Shown one piece after another: positions 22,130 to 32,835 of a DNA stretch of 64,000 nucleotides. Under the pieces are notes generated by a model that was not told the origin of the DNA, did not search any database, and saw only the letters and a program-made list of their open reading frames with translations. A program made the position numbers and the translations under genes. This DNA is from Castanea sativa (lineage: Eukaryota; Streptophyta; Magnoliopsida; Fagales; Fagaceae), in NCBI RefSeq assembly GCF_040712315.1, contig NC_134021.1, positions 31,903,501 to 31,967,500 on the forward strand, read 5' to 3'. Within the stretch, counting starts at the first letter, position 1. Each line of letters begins with the position of its first letter.

Positions 22130-23402
22130 ATGGCTAGCAATCAAAATTTCTCTCATCCAACAATTCATGATATCAACAGATGGGTTCGTAGTTTTTATTT
22201 TAGCACTAAAACCAATTTTACATCCTTTAAACTAGAGGGAATTAAGGCTTTGAGGAATGTCAAGATCAAGTGGGACTTCCTTCGTGATGCTATGAAATTC
22301 TAGGATCCAGAAGATCATGTGTTTCGATTTAACACTGCTGAACTCTGTTTGACAATTGAAGAATTTTCTGCTATTCTAGGCTATAACCTAAGCAGAAAAT
22401 CTGTTGCAGTTTCTTGTGATTCCAAATATAAGGAATCTTTGTTTGATGCTATTAGTCTTCCTACTTCCATTACTGATATTATGATTGAAGGCCATATGGT
22501 GAATCTTTGTGCAATTATCTTTCGGCTGATTGACAAACACACTTATGGAGTGACCGACAATATGCAGAAAAACTTCAGCTTGACCCTATGCTTCGTGGGA
22601 GAATTTTTACTTTTGTCTGAGAGACACGGTTTTGTGGATGCTTGAGCCAAATTAAAGATGGTAACAATCCCATTTCTTTGATCTTGGCAAAAACTCTTCT
22701 AGGACTGGATGCTATATCTCATGGTGGGGAAACTCAAAACTTCTTAAGGAGTCCTTTGACTTTGCAGATATGGCTGATGGAGCGACTAGACATGGTTGCC
22801 AAGCCTATAACCGGTAATTATGGACCTAACAGTTTTCTTAGCAGGGATGTAATCAAAACTGAGTGTCAAACTAAGAGTGATTGGGTGAAATTTCTAGGCA
22901 AGAAATCTAATACTTTAATTCAATGGGACTGTTATTGGTGTAAGTGCCCACCTCCTCTACTGAGGTCTTTAGGGTCAGACCATATCTTCCTTGTTGGATT
23001 GAGGAGGGCAACTTTTTACAATGGAGACAGATTCTTGAGGTAATTCAAATATGAGCAAGGAATGCCTGGTGGCAAAAGAAAAAGACATTTCTCTCTTATA
23101 GACATGAATCCTACTTCTGTAAAGAACATGCTATTGGGTTTAGAAATGGCTGACCGGGTGGACCAATCTTTTGTCAAGGTTCACTTTCACAAGATGACTA
23201 CAGAATATTCTAACTGGCTGTAGATAGGATTGTTGACAAGGAAGCTGAGAGGATTGCTATGAGAGAAAATTTTCTTAGAGACAACTAGGAAAGGCTCAAT
23301 AAAGACAACTATGAATTCAAAAGAAGAGACAGGGATGATGAAGCACCTAACACAAAAGAAATTAATGATCAGAAGCAAAAGAAAAGATCAAAGACAAAGT
23401 GA
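22130..23402 (+). pseudogene. Second PMD/DUF7745-type coding remnant, antisense in Gypsy
   Basis: From ATG 22130 a frame reads 'MASNQNFSHPTIHDINRWV' and then 'HVFRFNTAELCLTIEEFSAILGY', a signature of the plant PMD/DUF7745 group. The frame is cut by TAG at 22301-22303 and TGA at 22643-22645. It continues after a one-base shift ('SQIKDGNNPISLILAKTLLGLDA', 'QIWLMERLDMVAKP'), and is stopped again at 23041-23043 and 23221-23223. The tail to TGA 23400-23402 is charged and coiled-coil-like. The most frequent lesion is TGG to a stop, as expected from C-to-T change at methylated sites. It is intronless as far as seen, unlike its neighbour at 18375. Both lie antisense to gag-pol. Confidence 0.68.
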
Positions 23403-23916
23403 CTTTCTTATTTTTTTGGCTTTGAGCATGTTTATTTAGAAATTGATGTAAAAACTCTTATTTTTAGGAATTACTTAGGGTTTGCAAGTTAGGGATTCTG
23501 TTTAAGGTATAGGTTTTTTGGGGTTTGTGTTTTTCTTTATGGTTTAGCTTAGGGTTTGGGTTCTTCGATTTTGTGTAATGATATGGTCTAATGGAATTGT
23601 TGAATTTTGGTAACTTTGGTCAAAAGGCAAATGGTGGGTTTTGGGGAATTGTGACCGAACAAATGCATGGTTGCCTACGTACCCCCTTGGATAGAAGGAT
23701 CAAGTCATCACGTAGCTCATTGATTTTTTTTATTCACTTTGATTTTTGCCTAGGCTGCCCTTTTGGGTTTTCAACCTAGCAGGCTCTCTCACTCTCTTTT
23801 TCTTTTTCGCTCTCCTTTTGCGCAATTGCCCTTTTAGGTTTTAAACCTACCTTTTTGTTTTTTGTTTTTTGTTTTTTTTATTTATTTATTTTTTTTGCTC
23901 TAATTTTTGCCTAGAC
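23403..23916. other. Non-coding part of the Gypsy 3' region
   Basis: Contains repeated GCCCTTTTGGGTTTTCAACCT-like lines (near 23757, 23830 and again after 24940). The last of these is interrupted by solo LTR A. Confidence 0.5.
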
Positions 23917-23921
23917 CGCCC

Positions 23922-24939
23922 TGTTAGGACATATGTGATTCTTTTATTTAGAACATATGTCATTCTTTTATGTAATTGGCTAATCCTTTGACAAAACACA
24001 CTTTACTTGTAATTGGGTAAAATTAGGATGTGTTTAATGCTTTAAGAAACTGAGTTTCAAGATTAAGTGTTGAAGTCATCAAGTCTATCCAAGAATCAAG
24101 CTGAATAGTGCAAATTCATTAAAGCTCGACAGCTAGCATGTGTCGAGGTTTAAAGAGCTGTTCCAGCCCCGTGGCTCGACAGCTGCTCGACAGCATCTCG
24201 ATACCTCTATCTATCGAGGTTTAAAAAAAACAGATTCTGAGTTCTGTTTTGATTCCAATCCGTGGATGTGTCTTTGGGCCTTCTTTTCTCCTAACCCTAG
24301 ACATATAGATTATTTTGAGGGCCGTCAAAGTGTGGCAAGTTGCACAAGCATTGAGAAATCCTTGTTTATGCAAATTGTAACTTGAGACAAAGTTCTTGCC
24401 CTAGTTCATATCTCTTGTGAAGAAGTTGTTATGTCTTTGCACCGTAGGGTTTTGTAACCAAGCAACTTCTTGATCTTCATCGTGTGGATGAATTGAAGAA
24501 CTTTGTAGCTAACAATATTCTCTAGTTGGTGATTGAAGTCGCATACTGGGATCTGCGCAATTGGTTAATCACGTACTTGGGAGTTGTGCATTGAAAGGAG
24601 AAATTGTCACTACAGAATAAGTCCAATTGGGTATTGGGGTAAGAATTCAACTGTATGTTGGTAAGGTACTTGGGATTCCTTTACTTGTAACCACTTATTG
24701 TGATAATAGTGAAATTTCGAGAGTGGTGACCTTAAATTCAACCAGTGGGGTTTTTGTCGTGTAAGTTTTCCCCATTCGTAAACAAATCACCGTGTCATTT
24801 AATTTCCGCTGCATACTTTAGTTTATCGGTGATTTGTTTGTGCTACTACGCGTTTGCATTCTAATTTGATTAATTAATAAACTTGGCTAATTAATCAACT
24901 TAATCCATCACAAGGGGTCAATACGTTTTTGTCTTATCA
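23922..24939 (+). repeat. Solo LTR A (family shared with 57926-59478)
   Basis: 1018 bp, starting TGTTAGGACATATG and ending CTTATCA, flanked by the 5-bp TSD CGCCC (23917-23921 and 24940-24944). There is no internal region, so it is the product of LTR-LTR recombination. It lies inside the Gypsy element and is therefore younger than it. The orientation follows the TGTT-first reading. Confidence 0.88.
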
Positions 24940-25059
24940 CGCCCTTTCAGGTTTTCAGCCTAGCGAGCTTTTCTTTTTTGTTTTTGTTGTTTTTTTCTTT
25001 ATCAAACCTAGGAAGGGAAATAACATAGTTTACAACCACTTCAGACATGGTGCTTTTCG

Positions 25060-26500
25060 TCTACCACCTCAAACATGGTATTTCTTCAATTGATCCATGT
25101 TGGTTGGCTCAATGAAAGGATTTGCATCTAAGTCCATCAACCTTACTGCTCCTCTAGAGTATATCTGCTTAATAATGTATAAGCCTGCCTAATTTTGCTT
25201 GAACTTCCCATTTGCATCTTGAACTGGGGCTCAGATTTCTTTTAACACTAGATCTCCTAACTTCAAATTTCTAGTTCTTACTTTCTTATCAAAATCTTTC
25301 CTAAATCTCCTTTGGTATCCCTGAATGTGATACAGGGTTTTTAGTCTTTTCTCATCCAGTATGCATAACTGGTCATATCTACTTTACAACCAATCTGCTT
25401 CAGGGATTTCACTTTCCAATACTATCCTTAGTGATCGGACACCCATTTCAATGGAATGGTCTACTTCCATCCCATACACCAATGAATAAGGAGTGGCTCC
25501 TATGGAAGATCGAATTGATGTTCTATACCCCCAAAGTGCATAGGGCAACTGTAGGTGCCAATTCCTATAATTCTTTGTGATCTTCTTCAAGATCCGCCCT
25601 ATGTTTTTATTAGCAACCTCAACTGCTCCATTAGTCTGAAGACGGTAAGGTGAAGATTTGTGGTGCTAAATGTTGAACTGTCATAGTAACTTCTCTATTT
25701 CTCCTTTAAAATGTAACCCATTGTCAGAGATGATCTCATGTGGTACCCTACATCTGCAAATTATGTTGGTCTGAATGAATTGAGCAACTTTCTTTGAATT
25801 CAAAGCTTTGTAGGATGCAGCTTCTACCTATTTAGTAAAATAATCAATGACTACGAGTATAAATTCATGGCCATTGGATGCAGTTGGATGAATCTTCCCT
25901 ATAATGTCTATCCCCTATGTAGAGAAGGGCCAAGGTGATGTCATAGTATGAAGTGGCATGGGCAACATGTGTTTTAGATCTCCATGGACTTGGCATTGAT
26001 GACATTTTCGAACATGAGCCACACAGTCAGCTTCCATGGTGGTCTAGTAGTAGCCTTGTCTCATTATCTTCCTTGATAACATGTGTGCATTTATATGTGG
26101 CCCATAACTTGATTCATGAACCTCTTCAATTATTTTCTGTGTCTCCTTAGCAGTTACACAAAGGAGTGAATTCTATCATATGATCTTCTATAAATTCCTT
26201 CACCACAAATAATATAATTAGTGGACAACCTTCGGATGGTCAATTGGTCATTCTTATCTACAAATGATGGGTATGTCCCATCCTTGAGGTACTGTAGGAT
26301 GTCTTAATACCATTCACCTACCCTATCATTTCCTTCATCTGCTTCTATTGTCATGCAATAGGCAGGTTCTTCTTTCTGTTCCAACACTATCGGTCTAGCT
26401 TCATCTTCTTTTGGCCCATCCATCATGGATGCCATGGTTGCTAAAGCATCTGCAATTTGGTTCTGCATCCTGGGCACATATTGGTATTAGATCTTGCTGA
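25060..26500 (-). pseudogene. Gypsy integrase region
   Basis: Minus-strand blocks include 'LPYALWGYRTSIRSSIGATPYSLVYGMEV' (25384-25590), typical of the integrase core end in Tat-type elements. C-terminal parts ('RKDFDKKVRTRNLKLGDLVLK') run down to about 25060. Upstream integrase sequence to about 26500 is present but cut by stops. It would insert element cDNA into chromosomes; it is broken here. Confidence 0.75.
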
Positions 26501-26632
26501 ATTTTGATGCCCATTTCTAAAGACATTCATGATAAGGTATCAGTCTTCCTTCTTTGATCTTCCATTTATTCTAAATCTAAGAGATGATTAGAGCTAAATC
26601 TCCGTATACCTCCAACTCCTTCACTCCTAGGC

Positions 26633-27381
26633 CTAAGGATACTGTAGATCCATGATGCAAGCTTCATATTCTGTGGCATTGTTAGTGGCAGGAAAGTTAA
26701 GTTTGCAGGAAAATGGAATGTGTGTCCCCTTTGGTGAAATTAAGAGAACTACAATTCCACTTCCATTTTTATTTGTTACCCCATCAAAGTCCATCTTCCA
26801 TGATTCTACCTCAATCCCCATGATATCTTCATTCGGAAAGTCCCCTTGGATCTCTTCAGCTCTTCTGGTGAACAATGGGCTAAGTGATCAGCAATTGCTC
26901 TCCCTTTCACAGATTTTCGAGTCACATACTTAATATCAAATCCTAACAAAAGCAAATCCCATTTAGCAGTCTTCCCACCTTGCACGGGTTTTTCCATTAA
27001 GTACTTCAAAAGGTCCATCCTTGCAATTAATAGAATCTTTTAAGCAAGCATATAATGTCTAAGTTTGCGGGTTGCCCAAACAAGTGCTACATGTGTCTTT
27101 TCTAAGGGTGAATACTTTTCTTCATAAGGCAACATCTTCTTGCTGATGTAGTAGATTTCATTCTCCTTCCTAGTCTCTTCAAAGTATTGAGAAAGTAGAG
27201 CCCCCATTGCTGTATCTGTGGAGGTAAGATACAACAACAGTGGCTTTTCAGGTGTCGGTGGGACAAGTATTAGTAGTTTCATCAGATAATACTTGATCTT
27301 CTCAAAGGCCTCTTGACATTTTTCATTCCACACTGTAGGGACTTCCTTCTTAACTAGTCTGAAGATTGTTTCGCATGTCAT
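26633..27381 (-). pseudogene. Gypsy RNase H and second (archaeal-type) RNase H
   Basis: The block 27040-27381 reads as the RT connection and RNase H ('YISKKMLPYEEKYSPLEKTHVALVWATRKLRHYMLA'-like, read in parts). The block 26633-26875 reads as a second RNase H ('WKMDFDGVTNKNGSG', 'NNATEYEACI'). Two RNase H domains in a row mark the Tat clade. Stops separate the blocks. Confidence 0.78.
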
Positions 27382-27432
27382 GATGAGTTGGGCTATGAAC
27401 TTGTTGATGTACTGTATTCTCTTTAGAAATCC

Positions 27433-28716
27433 TTAGATCTCCTTTTCAGTTCTTGGAGGCTTCATCTCTACAATTGCCTTGATTTTATCTGGATCGACTT
27501 CTATTCCTCTTTGGCTTGCCATAAACCCTAACAGTTTTCTGGATGTAGCTCCAAAAGAGCATCTTTTGGGATTCAATCGTAACTTGTAAAGTCGAATTCT
27601 TTCAAAGAATTTCCTTAAAGCTAGTATGTGCCCTTCACAGTTTTTGGGCTTCACTATCATATCATCAACATAAACTTCTACTTCTTTGTGGATCAGATCA
27701 CGCAACAAGGTGGTGGCTTCACGTTGGTAAGTAGCACCAGCATTTTTAAGGCCAAATGGCATGTCTTTGTAGCAGTATGTCCCTTATGGTGTAATAAAGG
27801 AGGTTTTCTCCATATCTTTTGGAGCCATCTTGATTTGGTTATATCCTGAAAATTTGTTCATAAACAACAGTAGAGGATGACCCGTTGTGTTGTCAACCAA
27901 GACGTCGATGTGAGGTAAAGGGAAATCATCTTTCGGGCTAGCCTTGTTCAGATCTCGAAAATCTACACACATCTTGACCTTCCCATATTTCTTTGGTACC
28001 AGAACTACATTAGCTAACCACTCTGGATAGTTGACCACTCTTAGGAATCCAGCATTGTACTGTTTTCCCACTTCTTCCTTAATCTTGAGAGTCCACTCTG
28101 GCTTCATTATTCTCAATTTCTGCTGGATCGGCTTCATGGTTGGATCTATTGGAATGTAGTGTTGTACTATATTTGTATCGATCCTAGGCATGTCTTCGTA
28201 TGACCAAGCAAAAACTTCCTTGAACTCTGTTAGTAGTGCCACTAATGCACCTTTCTCTAATGTGGTTAGGGTATTACCCACTTGGATTATTCTAGGCTCA
28301 TCCTCAGTTCCTAGGTTAATGGATTGGGTTTCTTCTTTTATAGGTTCTATGTATCCATGTTTTGATTCCTTATTATTAAGAGTTTCTTTACCAATTTCTG
28401 AAATAAAATCATTCAAAACCAGTAAATATGCAGAATCAAAAATCATATTAAAAGGAAAAGAGTTCTCAACAGACTCAACTAAAGCAGACTCAACTGGAAA
28501 ACTATCACAAATAGACTTAACAGGAAGACAAATACTATCAGAAATAGACTCAATAGGAATAGAAATAATGTTTTTAGAAGGGGTGATTGGCTCAGCGGTC
28601 TTGAACCTCTTGTCAAAGGTGACTAACTTGACGGTCTTGATCTTCCTCACAGAGTCCTCCATGGGGTGGGTGGCTCCCTCCCATGCCCAGTTCTTCAACT
28701 TGGTCGTGGCTTCCAC
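27433..28716 (-). pseudogene. Gypsy reverse transcriptase region
   Basis: The block 27784-28716 covers the linker and RT fingers ('YPEWLANVVLVPKKYGKVKMCVDFRDLNKASPKDDFPLP', read in parts). The block 27433-27762 holds the palm with the YVDDM active site and 'LNPKRCSFG'. Stops lie between the blocks. The product would copy element RNA to DNA. Confidence 0.88.
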
Positions 28717-28731
28717 AATTGTAGGTGGCTC

Positions 28732-31125
28732 CTAGTAAGCTCCTTCTTCTTCCCTTAGCATCAGTAATGCGGGATCTATATCCATATAATCTATAGCGTC
28801 TTCTTCAATCTCCATGTCTATAGGTTTGTCGGTCACAAAAGTATCCAGGCACTCTATGTTATCCATCCAATCATCAAACAAGTCGTGCTTGCCTCTGTTA
28901 CCCAAGTTAGTGGGTTGAGGGAGATACTTTAGCTCACCTCCTTCTTCCCTCTCATTACTACGTTCAACATTCTTAAGTGTTATGATTCTGAGACTGTGGA
29001 CCATCAGCTTATGGTCTAGTGTGGCCAATCTGGCATCTATGTCATCTTCCTCTTCAGTAGGGGGTGAACTTGGTTTTGAATCATAATACGACCCCAATTC
29101 TGGAACTTCTCTTCCATGCTTGTCATTCCTAGGGCTGAATCTTGAGCTAACATTAATGATATCACTCTAATCTGAAAGGTACCTATAGGGATATTCTTCA
29201 TGGTACATTTGGTTGGCTCATGCATTCTCCTCTCTTGCATTCTCTAACACATTTACCAATCTATATTGATCACTATCAGTATCACTCCACCTGTTAGCTC
29301 CGGCATCGTCTTCAATGTCTTCATCACAATAGTCCACATCACTACCATATTCCTCGTAGAATAGGTCCGCATCTTCATCTTCTCTATCACTAGGGGGTTC
29401 ACCCCAATCATCAGCACTACTACTATCACTCTTGTCATCCCTTTCATATTCATTATCACTAGGGGTTGTTCCCCCTTCCTTATCTTTGTTATGGGCTCTT
29501 AGTTTATATGGGCTCTTCAATGCATGCTGACTTGCCACTCAATACTCTTCATCTTCGATGTTACAAATGGAATCTCCCAGAAGCATAGTCATGGCATCAG
29601 GATCCATGTAATTAGCCTAGTCATTAGGAACCCAAGTGGTGTCTTCTTTTTTCAATTCTGGAGCCTTGTTATAGCAATCAAGTAGCATCTCCAACCCAGG
29701 TACCATTGTCTTTGTGATAAGATCAAATCTTGGCTCAGGGAATCCCTAATAACGTTGACTCTCTCTGGCTTTTACAAACTTCACATTCAATGTAGGAGTG
29801 TAGGGCTTTAGAGGTTCTGGAGGACAAGGGAGTCCTTTTGCTTTAGCTTTGGCTTGGGCCATCTTTCTCACTTCCATTTCTAGCAAATCATCATCAATGG
29901 GCTTGTAGCCTAGCCCAAAAAGTGGTGTGGCAGTAGGGATCGTCGAATCCTAAACAGCTAGCTTTTTCACAGTTTTCCCCAAATTCATGCCCGGAAGGTA
30001 TCATCATTGCTACCACATTGTTATTACCATAAGGAGCAAAGTCCATTAGGATCTTCTCAACTTCTTCTTCTCTCTTTTCAGAAATGGGCCTTTCAATCAT
30101 GAAGCAATCCAAGGTCAATGGCTCTTTCTCAAAATCAATACCGTAAACAGGTTTAGAAACAATCAAAGTATCCCCATAGATGGTCATAATAGCTCCTTCA
30201 TGTGGAAACTGATCCTTTTGATATAGGGAAGAAGGTATGGCCTCTATGTCATGAATCCAGGGTCACCTAAGGAGCATGTTGAAGCATGAGGCTATGTTAA
30301 GGACCTAAAAATCCACTTTCTTGACCATCAATCCTATGGTATGCCCTCATATGTTGATCAGTAGGCACAAGTCTTCAATTCTGAGGCCTAAGTAGCTTGT
30401 AGTCTTCGAAGGACACACATTCAAAACGCTTCCATCATCTATGAAAACCATAGGTATCCTCTTCCCCATGGAATCTACAGTGATATGCAAAGGGTCGTTG
30501 TGGTGATTCCCCTTCTTGGTCATATCCTTGTCGAAATAGGAGATGGTGAGTTCCCTGTTCATGGACCCAATCATAGCATTCAAATCCTAGGAGGTTGTGG
30601 TTGTAGGAACTTGGATTTGGTTAAGTAGTTCTACTAGGTTTTGATGGTATTTGTATGAGGCCATGAGTAACTCCCATGAGGATATGTTGGCTTGTGTCTT
30701 TTGTAGTTGCTTGAGGACTTCATCTTCCTCAGCAGGTGTTTGTTGGGTAGATCTATTCAAGGCTTCCACAGGGTTTTCAGTTTCCAAATGTGGGGATTTG
30801 AAGTGTCTCCCCCTCTTGTGATGTGGTTAATTTTTGTTGGGCCATTGAGATTAGTTTCTTGGGGTTTGAAGCGTCTTCCCCCATTTATGGGTGTTTGGTT
30901 GTTTATTTTGGGTTTGAAGTGTCTCCCCCCATTTGTGGGAGTTTGGTAATCCTTGAGTTTTGATTCTTCATTCCATATATCATATCTTGTGGTGGTGGTA
31001 GATGTCCTATCCATTAATTCTTCCCATGTCATCATGAAGCATTCGGGTAGGTCATAAATCAGGTTGGATGGAAGTTCCTTATTAGGTCGGATGGAAGCAT
31101 TCTGATTCTTCATTCCATATGTCAT
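28732..31125 (-). pseudogene. Gypsy gag C-terminus, protease and acidic linker
   Basis: Fragments in the right order for a Gypsy polyprotein. A proline/glycine-rich repeat region at 30757-31125 has recurring 'NGGRxFKP' units. A protease-like block at 30347-30583 has 'IDDGSVLNVCP'. Then come fragments at 29894-30187 and an acidic Asp/Glu/Ser-rich linker at 29218-29538. Stops and shifts separate them all. The aspartic protease would cut the polyprotein. Confidence 0.65.
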
Positions 31126-31126
31126 A

Positions 31127-32210
31127 TTAGGTCGGATGGAAGTTCATTTTTATGGATGTTGAAATTTCTGCAACTTTGGAATTAGATCCTATATTCTTTC
31201 TAAACCTTGAAAGGTCATCAGTCTTTATAGTGCCATTGTTTATTGCATCCTTAATTTGGGTTCTGGCAGTAATTAAAGCTTTAAAATTGGGAAAATATTG
31301 TGCAAACAAATACTTATGGTATACAAGTAACAAATTCTTTACAACCATGGCTATCTGTTCTTCCTCACTAGGCCTACTCATCATCTGTGCAGCTTTGGCT
31401 CTCCACTTGGTAATGAAAGTAGAGATGGATTCTTTCGGCTCTTGCTTGGTAGTCTCAACATCTCTTCTTGTGATGTCAACTTCCGTATTGTACTTGTATT
31501 GCTTGTGGAACTCTCGGTAGATGTCTTCCCAACTTCTTGATCTTGTATCATCCATGTGGAGGAACCACCTAAGAGTAGCTCTGATCAGTGTGCTTTGGAA
31601 CATTTGAGGAAGTACTTCCTCAGCTGCGCCTAAGGGCTACATAGCCCTCATATACATCTTTAGATGGGACTTTGGGTAGTCGGTCCCATTAAACTTGTCA
31701 AGGGTTGGCATCTTGAACTTGGGTGGTAACCTTGCATTGGGAAACAGTAAGAGAGAATCGTAGTCCATAAGATCCCTGATCCTCTATGTTACAGGCTCTT
31801 CTAATCATCTCCTCCATTTTATTCATCCTCTCGTTGATCTTTTTCTCACTTTCTATGGTTGGTGGATCATGATCAGTCTTGTCTTCCTCTTGACTACTCT
31901 TCAAATTTTGGAACTGTTGCATCATACGGTTCACGTCTTCCTTCAGTTGAATCTGACTAGCTACCATAGTGTTAAGTAGCTCTTGGGTGTTCATGGGTTC
32001 CTCTGTATTTGGGTGTTCTCCCTCTTCTGCCATGTTATGGGGAGCTTCAAACTTCTGGTGGCTTGAACTATCTTCGAGGTCAAAGATGGAGCTGTGATGT
32101 TGCAGCAGTAGAGTTTCTTTTATGCTTGATGACTTCAATATGGTGATGGGAGTGATAGGCTTGGAACTGGAGCTATTGGCTCGAGTATCAAACTTAGGTT
32201 CTTTTTGCAA
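31127..32210 (-). pseudogene. Gypsy gag remnant
   Basis: The N-terminal block 31698-32210 is Ser/Gln/Glu-rich and has a likely coiled coil ('QLKEDVNRMMQQFQNLKSS'). The block 31127-31603 matches the retrotransposon gag domain ('RSWEDIYREFHKQYKYNTEVD', in parts, and 'SISTFITKWRAKAAQM'). Gag forms the particle that packs element RNA. A break near 31604-31697 separates the blocks. Confidence 0.82.
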
Positions 32211-32817
32211 CCTTCCTTCTAATCTTGACCAAATTCTCCCCTAATGACAGGCTTGGTCGGGTTAATCAAAGCTAAGACCCCATCCACATCCATCAATCAA
32301 CCAAAACAAATACACACAACATGCAATACAATTCTAACTGGGACCCACCTAGGGATAGGTTCTAAGTCATTACGCTGTAAGGTGGGTTTGTTGTTTCATT
32401 GTTTTCTAACTTGTAATCTAATGAACATTGTGTTGGTCCAAACAACATGGTTTGTCCTTTACAGTCAATAGGAAATGATCCAGTGACTTTGGGCTATGAG
32501 TTGGTGAGTTCGCCACTAGGTACTTGAATCTAATGAAGACCGGTGATCCACCGAATCTAATAAAGACCGGTGATCCATGGTTACTACCACCACAAGTTGT
32601 TGAAAAGGGGTGCATACATTGTTGTCTGGATGGCACATACAATGACAATTAGGGAAAGATTTTAACAAACACAAACAACAAATTCCATACAACAAAATAT
32701 CATACAACATCCCTTCAAACATAAATAAACAAACAACAACTATATCATGCAAGATCATGCGAAATAATGGTATATATTTGGTCACTTAAGTCTAATATGA
32801 AACTTAGCCCTTGACAT
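32211..32817 (-). other. Untranslated leader of the Gypsy element
   Basis: Lies between the PBS and gag. It contains a short duplication (AATCTAATRAAGACCGGTGA twice near 32525-32576). No coding region is supported. Confidence 0.5.
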
Positions 32818-32834
32818 CCCCAATGGAGTCGCCA
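32818..32834 (-). promoter_or_regulatory. Primer-binding site of the Gypsy element
   Basis: The minus strand reads TGGCGACTCCATTGGGG one base after the LTR end. It begins TGG like most tRNA-complementary PBS sites and matches the TGGCGACTCC type seen in plant Gypsy elements. Confidence 0.75.
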
Positions 32835-32835
32835 T

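Noticed and set aside
29218..29538. Acidic Asp/Glu/Ser-rich frame that could be taken for a host protein
   Set aside because: It lies between protease and RT of the Gypsy element, on the same strand, and is best read as its linker.
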